Source: Roseivirga echinicomitans
Lineage (GTDB): Bacteria > Bacteroidota > Bacteroidia > Cytophagales > Cyclobacteriaceae
Reading direction: 5' to 3'
NCBI RefSeq assembly: GCF_001592935.1
Contig: NZ_LRDB01000050.1
Coordinates: 434,001-498,000 of the forward strand
DNA: 64,000 nucleotides
Both the position numbers and the translations under genes were made by a program. This document shows, piece by piece, positions 16,693 through 25,162 of this stretch. Under the pieces are notes generated by a model, which searched no databases, was not told the origin of the DNA, and saw only the letters and a list, made by a program, of their open reading frames with translations. Position 1 is the stretch's first letter, and the number at the start of each line of letters is the position of its first letter.

Positions 16693-18000
16693 TTATCTTA
16701 AACCACTTGGGTCAACCCTTGTTGGCGTTTGTGCACCAGAGATCATTCCTTCAGCGGCTTTAGCAATGGCTTTAATCGTGTTAGTCATATGCGCCATATC
16801 CAATGTACTTACTTCATCAGTAGCTTTGTGGTAGTCCTCATCAATATCGATTTGCGTAGTACTGATAGAGTGTGCTGGCACGCCCAATCTCGCCAATGTA
16901 GCATTGTCAGATCTGTAGAATAAGTTCTGAGTTGGATAAGGATCTGGGTAGAAAGTATATTCCGTTCCTTCCACTGCATCTTGTAATAATTTACCAAAGC
17001 TAGACTTCTCAAAACCTGTAATCCAAGCGGTGTTTGGTCCTTCTTTCGCACCCTTTCCAATCATTTCAATATTGAACATCGCTACAATTTCATCTGGATT
17101 CAATTGCTCAGAGAAATGTCTTGAACCATATCCACCGCTTTCTTCAGCCGTAAAGGCTACAAATACGATGGTTCTTTCTGGCTTCTTGCCCGATGCGGCA
17201 AAGTACTTCGCCAATTCAATCACCGCTGTAGTTCCAGAAGCATCGTCATTAGCACCGTTGAAAAGGTTATCGCCTTCCATTCCCTCGCGAACACCTATAT
17301 GATCATAATGCGCTCCAAAAAGAACAATTTCGTTGGCCCTGTTTCCTGAAATCTTACCTGTTACGTTAGAAAGGCTCTGGGCCGTTACAGCATTTTGAAC
17401 TTCAATATCAACAGACGTTACTGCTGTCAAATTAGAGATTACCATTACCGTAGCATTGTCTGGGTCTAAAGCAACCACTCTGCTTCCACGTGATGAAAAG
17501 CCTTTATATCGTTCGAATAAATCCTTGTGGGCTGAATTCACCAACACCAAGTTCTTCCCTGTTCCTCTTCTGATTTCGTTGTAAGCGGTTTGAAAATTAT
17601 CATCCGCACCAATCGTTCTTACGTTCAGGTCGGCAACATTAGTCCAATCAAAGCCTTCAGAATTCGACATGGCCATCATATCAGCCGCATCAACAGCTTT
17701 TCCATTCAAAGAAGCTGACATGCTTTCTGGTGCAATCGAGTAAATATCAAACTGCTGATCGTAGCTGGTCATTCCTTCTAAATACTCTAAACCTGCTTTC
17801 TTAAATTCTTCCTGAATAAATTGAGAGGCTTTTTCAATTCCCGGAGTAAAGATCATTCGACCTCCCATATCATCGGAAGCCAATGTGGTGACAACTCTTG
17901 TTACCTCATCCTGAGTGATCTCGTAGGGAGTTTGGCAACTCGTAATGCTTAACGAGGAAGCAATAAAAAATGTGATAAGCGATAAAATGGGCTTTTTCAT
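16693..18000 (-). CDS. M28 family zinc aminopeptidase, lipoprotein
   Basis: Exported metallopeptidase of the M28 family, with two zinc ions at the active site. The start at 18000 gives MKKPILSLITFFIASSLSITSC, a lipoprotein signal; the in-frame ATG at 18051 would put 17 polar residues in front and is rejected. Zinc-site phrases in order are GAHYDHIG, NGANDDASGTTAV (Asp), FTAEESGGYGSRHF (Glu-Glu), FNIEMIGKG, and SDNATLARLGVPAHSIST toward the end. A protease-associated-like segment sits before the catalytic domain. The length of 435 residues is normal. The likely role is trimming of peptides outside the inner membrane. It is monocistronic, with a strong terminator. Confidence 0.9.
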   Translation of the reverse strand: MKKPILSLITFFIASSLSITSCQTPYEITQDEVTRVVTTLASDDMGGRMIFTPGIEKASQFIQEEFKKAGLEYLEGMTSYDQQFDIYSIAPESMSASLNGKAVDAADMMAMSNSEGFDWTNVADLNVRTIGADDNFQTAYNEIRRGTGKNLVLVNSAHKDLFERYKGFSSRGSRVVALDPDNATVMVISNLTAVTSVDIEVQNAVTAQSLSNVTGKISGNRANEIVLFGAHYDHIGVREGMEGDNLFNGANDDASGTTAVIELAKYFAASGKKPERTIVFVAFTAEESGGYGSRHFSEQLNPDEIVAMFNIEMIGKGAKEGPNTAWITGFEKSSFGKLLQDAVEGTEYTFYPDPYPTQNLFYRSDNATLARLGVPAHSISTTQIDIDEDYHKATDEVSTLDMAHMTNTIKAIAKAAEGMISGAQTPTRVDPSGLR

Positions 18001-18118
18001 GGTGTAATAATCAATTTGTTTGTGGTGTGAATTTAGAATAATTTTCATCAATTATCGCTACCGCTGATGTCATTCAAAGCTTTTGCCCCAAAGGGTTTTA
18101 AGCTAAACAAAAGCATCT

Positions 18119-18126
18119 TAATTTTG
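18119..18126 (+). promoter_or_regulatory. -7 box TAATTTTG of hrpB
   Basis: Perfect TAnnTTTG two bases before a TTG at 18128. Transcription should start near 18130, so the more upstream TTG would begin at or before the transcript end; the TTG at 18158 is preferred. Confidence 0.6.
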
Positions 18127-18157
18127 CTTGCTCATCTACCCCATAACAAAACAGGCT

Positions 18158-20641
18158 TTGTCTTTCGATCCGCATTCCGTTCAGCTTCCCGTTACCGAAA
18201 TCATTGACGATGTTCGCCAACACCTGAGCCAAGGAAATACACTGATCGTAAACGCTCCTCCTGGAGCTGGGAAAAGCACACTGCTTCCCCTCGCCTTGCT
18301 GAATGAGCCGTGGCTAGAAGGAAAGAAGATCTTGATGCTAGAGCCACGAAGATTGGCCGCCAGAACCATTGCCGAACGTCTCTCCCACTTTTTAGAAGAG
18401 CCTGTGGGCCAAACAGTCGGTTTCAGAATTCGGTTTGAAAACAGAACTTCTGAAAACACCAAAATAGAAGTACTTACAGAAGGAATTCTCACTCGAATGA
18501 TTCAAAACGATAATGCTTTGGAGAATGTGGGCTTGGTGATTTTCGATGAATTTCACGAACGCAGCATCCATGCCGATATCGCCTTGGCGCTCTGCCGAGA
18601 AGCCCAACAAGTTTTGCGCAGCGATTTGAGAATTATGATCATGTCGGCCACGCTGAATATGCCGCAATTAACTTCGCTATTGAAAGCGCCTGCCATAGTT
18701 AGTAAAGGCAAGCAATATCCAGTTGAAGTGCGTTACGAAAACGACATTGATGAATTTTCAATGGCCGAACTCTGCGCCAGAACCGTAATAAAAGCGGCAA
18801 AAAACAACGAAGGCGACATTCTGGTTTTCTTGCCCGGCCAGCGGGAAATCCATACCGCCAACGAAATTTTAAGGAGAGAACTACGAGGATTCTCCATCCA
18901 CATGCTCTACGGTTCGCTGCCGCAAAGGCAACAAGCCGCAGCCATTTTACCCGACAGAAATGGAAATCGAAAGGTAGTGTTGGCCACCTCCATTGCCGAA
19001 ACCAGTTTGACCATTGAAGGTGTTAAAGTGGTGGTGGATAGTGGTTTTGGACGTACCTCTAAATTCGACCCCAACTCTGGCTTGTCTCGATTAGAAACCG
19101 TTCGTATTTCAAGAGATTCAGCCGACCAACGGGCAGGAAGGGCTGGTCGATTAAGCCCGGGGGTTTGTTATCGCATGTGGTCTACGGTAACCCAGCAACG
19201 ATTAACCGAGCATATCACTCCAGAAATTCTTGAAGCGGATTTGGCCTCTTTGGTACTCGATATGTCGCAGTGGGGCATAACCGATGTGCAGCAAATGACT
19301 TGGCTCACTCCTCCTCCAAAAGGGCCTTTAGCGCAAGCCACCGATTTATTGCATCAGTTAGAAGCATTAGAAAACGGTAGAATCACAGCGCATGGAAAGA
19401 AAATGCTTCGTTTGCCCTGTCATCCGCGAATTGCACACATGCTGCTAATGGCCGAAGAAGACAATCAATTAGAATTGGCCACTGATATTGCGGCTTTATT
19501 AGAAGAAAGAGATCCGCTGGGTCGAGAAGCAGGCATTGACATCAACACTAGAATTGAAGCGCTGAGAATCCACAGAAGAGAAAACCGCGACAATCGGAAA
19601 ATGGGACGGATCGAAAAAATTGCAGAGCAGTATCGCAGTCTTTTCAATATTCAACCCAACAATAGCAGTGTAGACCCTTTTGAAACAGGCGTGCTGATTA
19701 CCCGTGCATATCCCGAAAGAATTGCTTTTGCGCGTCCTGGAAACAATGCCCAATTCCAACTTTCCAATGGCCGCTATGCCATGGCAGGTCACCGTGAGGA
19801 TTTGGCCGATGAGCCTTGGTTGGCCATTTGCCATATTGATGCCCGTGAAGGCATGGGCAAAATCTTTATGGCTTCTCCTTTGAACCCACGCGATTTAGCG
19901 CCTTTGGTAAAAGAAACGGAAGTCATTACTTGGGATACTAGTGAAGGTGGACTGATTGCCACCAAAGATTTACGCATCGGTAGCATCGTATTGCAAAGCA
20001 AACCTCTGCCCTCTCCAGACGAAAGTCATAGGGTGGCTGCCATTTCTGAAGCATTAAAAAAGGAAGGTGAGCAACTTCTAGATTTTAGCGAAGATGTTCA
20101 GCAATGGCAAAACAGAACTCTTAGTTTGAGGAAGTGGAATCCTCAAGATCAATGGCCAGAAGTAAGCAGCTCAAGCCTGTTACAAACCAATGCTGAATGG
20201 TTGAGTCCGTATTTAATCAAAGTCAAACGGCCTGAAGATTTAAAGAAAATCAACCTAAAGGAAGTGTTGCAACACAGCCTCACTTTTGAACAACAGCAAC
20301 AGTTAGACAAACAGGCCCCAACGCACATCAGCGTCCCCAGCGGCTCTAAAGTGAAACTGATGTACCGCGACAATGCCGAAGCACCTGTATTGGCCGTTCG
20401 CATTCAGGAAGTATTTGGTTTGGCCGAAACACCAAAAGTAAATGAAGGCAAACAATCCATTTTGCTGCACCTACTCTCCCCTGGTTTTAAACCGGTTCAA
20501 ATCACTTCGGATTTAAAGAGCTTTTGGTCTGATGCCTATTTTGAAGTGAAGAAAGAACTCAAAAGGCGATATCCTAAACACGTTTGGCCCGATGACCCAT
20601 GGAATGAACCCGCGATTAGTGGTGTGAAAAAGAAGTATTGA
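18158..20641 (+). CDS. hrpB: ATP-dependent helicase HrpB
   Basis: DEAH-family (SF2) helicase of the HrpB type. From the TTG at 18158 the protein begins MSFDPHSVQLPVTEI, the canonical HrpB N-terminus. An upstream TTG at 18128 adds ten residues but sits on the promoter. Motifs are Walker A APPGAGKST (33-41), DEFH (130-133), SATL, FLPGQREI, LATSIAETSLTI and QRAGRAGR. The HrpB C-terminal domain follows (PWLAICHIDAREGMGKIFMASPL and an ending near RYPKHVWPDDPWNEP). The length of 827 residues fits. The cellular role of HrpB is poorly defined, probably in RNA metabolism. There is no signal peptide and it is transcribed alone. Confidence 0.93.
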   Translation: MSFDPHSVQLPVTEIIDDVRQHLSQGNTLIVNAPPGAGKSTLLPLALLNEPWLEGKKILMLEPRRLAARTIAERLSHFLEEPVGQTVGFRIRFENRTSENTKIEVLTEGILTRMIQNDNALENVGLVIFDEFHERSIHADIALALCREAQQVLRSDLRIMIMSATLNMPQLTSLLKAPAIVSKGKQYPVEVRYENDIDEFSMAELCARTVIKAAKNNEGDILVFLPGQREIHTANEILRRELRGFSIHMLYGSLPQRQQAAAILPDRNGNRKVVLATSIAETSLTIEGVKVVVDSGFGRTSKFDPNSGLSRLETVRISRDSADQRAGRAGRLSPGVCYRMWSTVTQQRLTEHITPEILEADLASLVLDMSQWGITDVQQMTWLTPPPKGPLAQATDLLHQLEALENGRITAHGKKMLRLPCHPRIAHMLLMAEEDNQLELATDIAALLEERDPLGREAGIDINTRIEALRIHRRENRDNRKMGRIEKIAEQYRSLFNIQPNNSSVDPFETGVLITRAYPERIAFARPGNNAQFQLSNGRYAMAGHREDLADEPWLAICHIDAREGMGKIFMASPLNPRDLAPLVKETEVITWDTSEGGLIATKDLRIGSIVLQSKPLPSPDESHRVAAISEALKKEGEQLLDFSEDVQQWQNRTLSLRKWNPQDQWPEVSSSSLLQTNAEWLSPYLIKVKRPEDLKKINLKEVLQHSLTFEQQQQLDKQAPTHISVPSGSKVKLMYRDNAEAPVLAVRIQEVFGLAETPKVNEGKQSILLHLLSPGFKPVQITSDLKSFWSDAYFEVKKELKRRYPKHVWPDDPWNEPAISGVKKKY

Positions 20642-20709
20642 GGGTACAGGTTTTTTAAGAATAAATCTAAAATTAACATAAAACAACCCACCTAAATCAG
20701 TTCATAAGC

Positions 20710-20752
20710 TGATATAAGTCATAGTGTACACTATGATTTCACACAACTTTTG
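20710..20752 (+). promoter_or_regulatory. Crp/Fnr-type site and -7 box of the porin-like gene
   Basis: TGATATAAGTCA (20710-20721) fits the TGA-N6-TCA core of Crp/Fnr operators. AACTTTTG (20745-20752) is a -7 box with one mismatch. The centre of the site is 36.5 bases before the last base of the box, which places it near -41 as in class II activation. The same geometry recurs before nirK. Confidence 0.6.
20719..20736. promoter_or_regulatory. Perfect 18-base palindrome, candidate operator
   Basis: TCATAGTGTACACTATGA is fully self-complementary. It shares its first three bases with the Crp/Fnr-type site and fills the space before the -7 box, where a repressor would block RNA polymerase. The binding protein is unknown. 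Confidence 0.5.
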
Positions 20753-20777
20753 TATTCGACAATAAAACCAAAATGTC

Positions 20778-22040
20778 ATGAGAATACTGAAAGGAATATT
20801 CGTAGTGTTTTTTTTACTCTTTTTTTCAAATCTCCATGCGCAGATCAGTGTAGATGCGCAACTGAGAAGTCGTTTTGAATACCGTCACGGTTACAAAACC
20901 TTATTTCCAGACAATGCAGACCCAGCCGCATTTATTGGACAGCGAACTCGTTTGAATGTCGATTATAAGACCGAACAGCTCGATGTATTCATGAGTTTTC
21001 AAAATATCAGTGTCTGGGGCGATGTTCCCCAATTAAATACTGCGGACAGAAATGGCCTCATGATTTATCAGGCTTGGGCAAAGGTTTATTTGTCTGAATC
21101 ATTTGCAATTAAGGCTGGCCGTCAGGAAATCATTTATGACGACAGCCGGATTTTTGGTAATGTGGATTGGGCAACGCAAGGAAGAAGCCATGATGCCTTA
21201 CAACTGAAATGGCAAAACGAGGGCTTCAAACTAGATGTTGGCTTGGCTTACAATCAGACGAACGAGCAACTCACAGGAAACGACTATAACATTTTAGGTA
21301 CCTATAAGACCTTTCAGTACATGTGGCTTCACAAGGATTGGTCTAATTTTTCAACAAGCTTTTTGATACTGAACAATGGTTTGCAATACATTGACAACGC
21401 GAACAGCCAAAACAACGAAGTACGATTCAGCCAAACCATTGGACTACACTCCAACTACAAAAAGGACAAGCTTGGGCTATCCTCTAACCTTTATTACCAA
21501 GGAGGGAAAGACATCACCAACAGTAGCCTATACGCCTACCTCCTCGCCTTATCTGCTGACTATCAAATTTCGGAAAAATCGAAAGTTGTACTTGGTGCGG
21601 AAATAATCAGCGGAAATGATAATGGAGTGCCTAACAACCAAAAAAACAAAGCTTTTAGCCCACTGTATGGCACCAACCATAAGTTCAATGGTTATATGGA
21701 TTACTTCTATGTGGGTAACCATTATCCCAACGTAGGCTTGACCGACATTTACCTTACCAATACCACCAAGCTAAACGCTAAAAGCAGCTTAGCAGTAACC
21801 TTACATAACTTCTCAGCAGCTTCAAATATAGCAGGTAGCAATAAAAAGCAATTGAGCAATGAAATCGACTTGGTGTTTTCTCATGCGGTACAAAAGAGCA
21901 TATCCTTGAAAGTGGGCTACTCACAGCTTTTCGCTTCTGACGGTATGGAGATTTTAAAAGGAAATTCTGACAAAAACACAAACAATTGGGCTTGGGTTAT
22001 GCTGGACATTACTCCTACACTATTCAAAGGAACTGACTGA
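20778..22040 (+). CDS. Outer-membrane beta-barrel of the alginate-export type
   Basis: Protein of 420 residues with a signal peptide (MRILKGIFVVFFLLFFSNLHAQ) and a barrel body full of alternating aromatic strands. RSRFEYRHGYKTLF, GQRTRLNVDYKTEQLDVFMSFQNISVWGD, AWAKVYLSESFAIKAGRQEIIYDDSRIFGNVDWATQGRSHDAL are typical of the alginate-export/AlgE-like family. The barrel probably lets a solute cross the outer membrane. Since it shares its control site with nirK 220 bases downstream, an anion such as nitrite, or export of a product, is a reasonable guess and no more. No alginate genes are nearby, so the family name should not be read as function. Confidence 0.8.
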   Translation: MRILKGIFVVFFLLFFSNLHAQISVDAQLRSRFEYRHGYKTLFPDNADPAAFIGQRTRLNVDYKTEQLDVFMSFQNISVWGDVPQLNTADRNGLMIYQAWAKVYLSESFAIKAGRQEIIYDDSRIFGNVDWATQGRSHDALQLKWQNEGFKLDVGLAYNQTNEQLTGNDYNILGTYKTFQYMWLHKDWSNFSTSFLILNNGLQYIDNANSQNNEVRFSQTIGLHSNYKKDKLGLSSNLYYQGGKDITNSSLYAYLLALSADYQISEKSKVVLGAEIISGNDNGVPNNQKNKAFSPLYGTNHKFNGYMDYFYVGNHYPNVGLTDIYLTNTTKLNAKSSLAVTLHNFSAASNIAGSNKKQLSNEIDLVFSHAVQKSISLKVGYSQLFASDGMEILKGNSDKNTNNWAWVMLDITPTLFKGTD

Positions 22041-22172
22041 TTTCATTGCTCTTCATCAGAGCTGATCAACGACCAATCTCAATCCAAAACAAACACAAAG
22101 AGATCAAGCCCTTAACTCATTGAAAAACAGTAAAAAAGCACTATAAATATGAGTGTAAATCATGCAAATACA

Positions 22173-22215
22173 TGACCTAAATCATGTAGTGACGCTTGCT
22201 CCTCACTTATCTTTA
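22173..22215 (+). promoter_or_regulatory. Crp/Fnr-type site and -7 box of the nirK operon
   Basis: TGACCTAAATCA (22173-22184) lies within the inverted repeat TACATGA-N6-TCATGTA (22169-22188). TATCTTTA (22208-22215) is a -7 box with one mismatch. The site centre is 36.5 bases before the box end, identical to the porin-like gene. This is the layout expected for a Fnr/Nnr-type activator responding to low oxygen or nitrogen oxides. Confidence 0.7.
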
Positions 22216-22256
22216 ATACAAGAAAAGAAGCCATATATAATAAACAAATCAACACT

Positions 22257-23723
22257 ATGAAAAACATCTCGTTTAAACCGCTCAAGGACATAAAAAGGGC
22301 CACATTATTGGTGCTTTTTCTAGTCACTCTGGCATCATGTTCAGATGACAAACCTAAAACCAAGAACGCTAAGGATATGCTCATTACTGGGCAGATTACT
22401 GCGGATCTTACGGCCCCACCAAAAGTTCCAGTTCCTATTGGGGATAGAAAAGCCAAAAAGCTAATTGTGAATATGGAAATCCTTGAACAAGAAGGTACCA
22501 TGACCGATGGCGTGAAATACATCTATTGGACTTTCGGTGGCTCAGTACCGGGTAGTTTCATTAGAACTCGCGTAGGAGATGAAGTAGAGTTCACCTTATC
22601 AAATCACCCAGACAATAAATTACCCCACAATATTGATTTACATGCAGTAACAGGCCCTGGCGGTGGTGCAGAATCTTCTTTCGTTGCCCCAGGTCACGAA
22701 AAAACATTCTCTTTTAAAACGTTAAATCCAGGCTTGTATGTGTACCACTGTGCTACAGCGCCTGTGGGAATGCATATTGCAAACGGAATGTATGGTCTAA
22801 TCTTAGTGGAGCCAGAAGGTGGTTTGCCCCCTGTGGACAAAGAGTATTATGTGATGCAAGGTGATTTCTATACAAAGGGAGCCAATGGTGAGCGTGGTTT
22901 ACAAGCATTCGATATGCAAAAAGCAGTAAATGAAGATGCCGATTACGTGGTTTTCAATGGCAAAGTAAATGGACTAACTGGCGATAATGCACTTACTGCA
23001 AATGTTGGTGAAACGGTTAGAATATTTATGGGTAATGGTGGCCCTAACTTGGTTTCTTCTTTCCATGTCATCGGTGAAATTTTTGACAGAGTATTCGTTG
23101 AAGGCGGCACTATGGTCAACAAAAACGTGCAAACCACACTAATTCCAGCAGGTGGCGCGGCCATGGTTGAGTTTCAAGTAGATGTTCCGGGCACCCTAGT
23201 CCTAGTAGATCACTCCATTTTCAGAGCTTTCAACAAAGGAGCTTTGGGCATGTTAAAAGTTTCAGGAGAAGAGGATGAGAAAGTTTATTCAGGAACACAA
23301 ATGGAAGGTATTTACCTACCTGAAGGTAGTGGAATCCAAACAATGCCGTCCACAGCTACAGCCAAGGAAGAGGCACCTCAAGAACTATCGCTAGCAGAAA
23401 GACTGAACCTTGGTAAAAGTGTTTATCAACAAACTTGCTTTGCTTGTCACCAACCTGAGGGTCAGGGTATTCCTACCATCTTCCCTCCATTGGCGAAAGC
23501 TGATTATTTAAATGCAGATGTTAATCGGGCAATCGATGTTGTATTGCACGGAAAGTCAGGAGAAATTACTGTAAATGGCACAAAGTATAATAGTGTTATG
23601 ACAAAGCAAACCCTGACTGATACTGAAATTGCCAGTGTACTTACCTACGTTTATAACAACTGGGGGAACTCCAAGAAAGAAGTTACTTCAGCCATGGTGA
23701 AAAGTAGAAGAAACGCAAAATAG
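22257..23723 (+). CDS. nirK: Copper nitrite reductase fused to cytochrome c, lipoprotein
   Basis: Reduces nitrite to nitric oxide in the periplasm. The lipobox Cys is residue 28 (LASC). Two cupredoxin domains follow with all copper ligands present: type 1 His124, Cys165, His173, Met178; type 2 His129, His164, His319, with Asp127 and His270 as the catalytic pair by comparison with the well-studied AfNiR. From about residue 380 there is a class I cytochrome c domain with CFACH (394-398) and probable axial Met448. Such NirK-cytochrome fusions are known and let the heme feed the type 1 copper directly. It starts a nirK-nirV-sco operon preceded by a Crp/Fnr-type site. No nitric oxide reductase is in the window. 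Confidence 0.95.
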   Translation: MKNISFKPLKDIKRATLLVLFLVTLASCSDDKPKTKNAKDMLITGQITADLTAPPKVPVPIGDRKAKKLIVNMEILEQEGTMTDGVKYIYWTFGGSVPGSFIRTRVGDEVEFTLSNHPDNKLPHNIDLHAVTGPGGGAESSFVAPGHEKTFSFKTLNPGLYVYHCATAPVGMHIANGMYGLILVEPEGGLPPVDKEYYVMQGDFYTKGANGERGLQAFDMQKAVNEDADYVVFNGKVNGLTGDNALTANVGETVRIFMGNGGPNLVSSFHVIGEIFDRVFVEGGTMVNKNVQTTLIPAGGAAMVEFQVDVPGTLVLVDHSIFRAFNKGALGMLKVSGEEDEKVYSGTQMEGIYLPEGSGIQTMPSTATAKEEAPQELSLAERLNLGKSVYQQTCFACHQPEGQGIPTIFPPLAKADYLNADVNRAIDVVLHGKSGEITVNGTKYNSVMTKQTLTDTEIASVLTYVYNNWGNSKKEVTSAMVKSRRNAK

Positions 23724-23737
23724 ATTATTAAACAGAA

Positions 23738-24523
23738 ATGAACTCCTTTTACAAAAAGATACTCGCATCATGCCTTTGCTTAGCCTTACCCTTTACTGCC
23801 TTTGCGCAGAAAGACAATATGGTTTTAGTGAAAGGCGGTGAATTCATTCCCTTATATGGTGTGGATACAATGACCGTAAAAGTGAGTTCATTTTTAATGG
23901 ATATTTATCCGGTGACCAATGCCGAATACCAAAAATTTGTGGTTGAATATCCGGAATGGCAAAAAAGCAGAGTAAAGAAGCTATTTGCAGACGATAGCTA
24001 TTTAGTAGACTGGGAAAACGACACCACTTTTAGTAGAAACCTCCTTCCTAACGCGCCTATTACTAGTGTATCATGGTTTGCCGCCAAAAACTACTGTGAA
24101 TGTCAGGGCAAAAGACTTCCTACCGTAGACGAATGGGAATATGCCGCTATGGCCGATGAAACTACTGCAGATGCGAGGAGAAAGGAAGAATACAACAAGT
24201 TCATTTTAGCATGGTACGAAACCTCAAATACTATAAAGAAACCAGTGGGTTCCACTTTCAAAAACTATTGGGGCATATATGATCTTCATGGTTCGGCATG
24301 GGAATGGACATATGATTTCAACTCAGTACTTATTTCAGGCGAGTCTAGAAAAGATGTAGATAAAGACAGTGATCTATTCTGTGGTAGTGCTGCAGTAGGT
24401 GCATCAGACCTTATGAATTATGCAGCCTTTATGAGATATGCCTTTAGAGGCAGCATTAAAGCACGATACTCAATCAAGAACCTAGGTTTCAGATGTATTC
24501 AAGAAGTCAATACAAATCAATAA
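23738..24523 (+). CDS. nirV: NirV-like formylglycine-generating-enzyme family protein
   Basis: Exported protein of 261 residues in the SUMF1/formylglycine-generating-enzyme family (signal peptide ending at AFAQ). It shows family phrases MDIYPVTNAEYQKFV, PITSVSWFAAKNYCECQGKRLPTVDEWEYAAM, NYWGIYDLHGSAWEWTYDF and the ending FRGSIKARYSIKNLGFRC. Proteins of this type next to nirK are called NirV. They are needed or helpful for nitrite reductase maturation in some bacteria, but their reaction is unclear. No sulfatase gene is nearby. It lies 14 bases after nirK and is clearly co-transcribed. Confidence 0.85.
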   Translation: MNSFYKKILASCLCLALPFTAFAQKDNMVLVKGGEFIPLYGVDTMTVKVSSFLMDIYPVTNAEYQKFVVEYPEWQKSRVKKLFADDSYLVDWENDTTFSRNLLPNAPITSVSWFAAKNYCECQGKRLPTVDEWEYAAMADETTADARRKEEYNKFILAWYETSNTIKKPVGSTFKNYWGIYDLHGSAWEWTYDFNSVLISGESRKDVDKDSDLFCGSAAVGASDLMNYAAFMRYAFRGSIKARYSIKNLGFRCIQEVNTNQ

Positions 24524-24568
24524 TCCATTTCAAAAAATGGTTAAACGCATACTAAACAAACCTTCAAG

Positions 24569-25159
24569 ATGAAAAAGCTCTCAATATTTGCGATAAGTTT
24601 AACCATTCTATTCTCTTCATGTGGAAGTCAAAAAAAGCAAGAAGTAGCAGAAGTGAGTAAAGATATTTCCGAGCTCTCCATCTACAACCTTCCTTCGGTT
24701 TGGACTTCTCAGAACAATGAAAGTACTGAACTTAAAGATCTAAGAGGCGATGTGCTAGTGATGGTGATGATTTATACTACTTGCCAAGTAGCCTGCCCAC
24801 GATTAGTGGCCGACATGAGGGACATTGAGTCTAAATTACCGAACAACAAGAAGAAAAACGTCAAGTTCGTTTTGGTCAGCATTGACCCTGAAACTGATAC
24901 GCCTGAAAGATTAAAAGAGTTTGCCATTGAAAATGAAATGGATTCCGATCAATGGCTTTTCCTAAGAGGTTCAGAAGACGATACCCGTGAGTTTGCCGCT
25001 GTTTTAGCTGTCAATTACAAGAAAATTTCTCCAATGGATTTCTCCCACTCTAACATCATCAGTGTATTCAATCAAGAAGGAGAATTAGTTCACCAAAAAG
25101 AAGGTTTGGGCGTCAATAATCAAGAAACCGTAGATACAATTATCAACTTAGCGAAGTAA
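24569..25159 (+). CDS. SCO1/SenC family copper chaperone, lipoprotein
   Basis: Thioredoxin-fold copper protein of 196 residues. The lipobox Cys is residue 18 (LFSSC). The copper-binding residues are visible: Cys72 and Cys76 in TTCQVACPRL, and His160 in MDFSHSNI. SCO proteins deliver copper or reduce thiols at copper centres, classically of cytochrome oxidase. As the last gene of the nirK operon it most likely loads the copper of NirK (inference from context). It is only 45 bases from nirV and ends three bases before the convergent AI-2E family gene. Confidence 0.9.
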   Translation: MKKLSIFAISLTILFSSCGSQKKQEVAEVSKDISELSIYNLPSVWTSQNNESTELKDLRGDVLVMVMIYTTCQVACPRLVADMRDIESKLPNNKKKNVKFVLVSIDPETDTPERLKEFAIENEMDSDQWLFLRGSEDDTREFAAVLAVNYKKISPMDFSHSNIISVFNQEGELVHQKEGLGVNNQETVDTIINLAK

Positions 25160-25162
25160 GTT

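Noticed and set aside
20778-22040. Alginate export as the function of the barrel protein
   Set aside because: Only the barrel family matches; no alginate synthesis genes are in the window and regulation points to nitrite.
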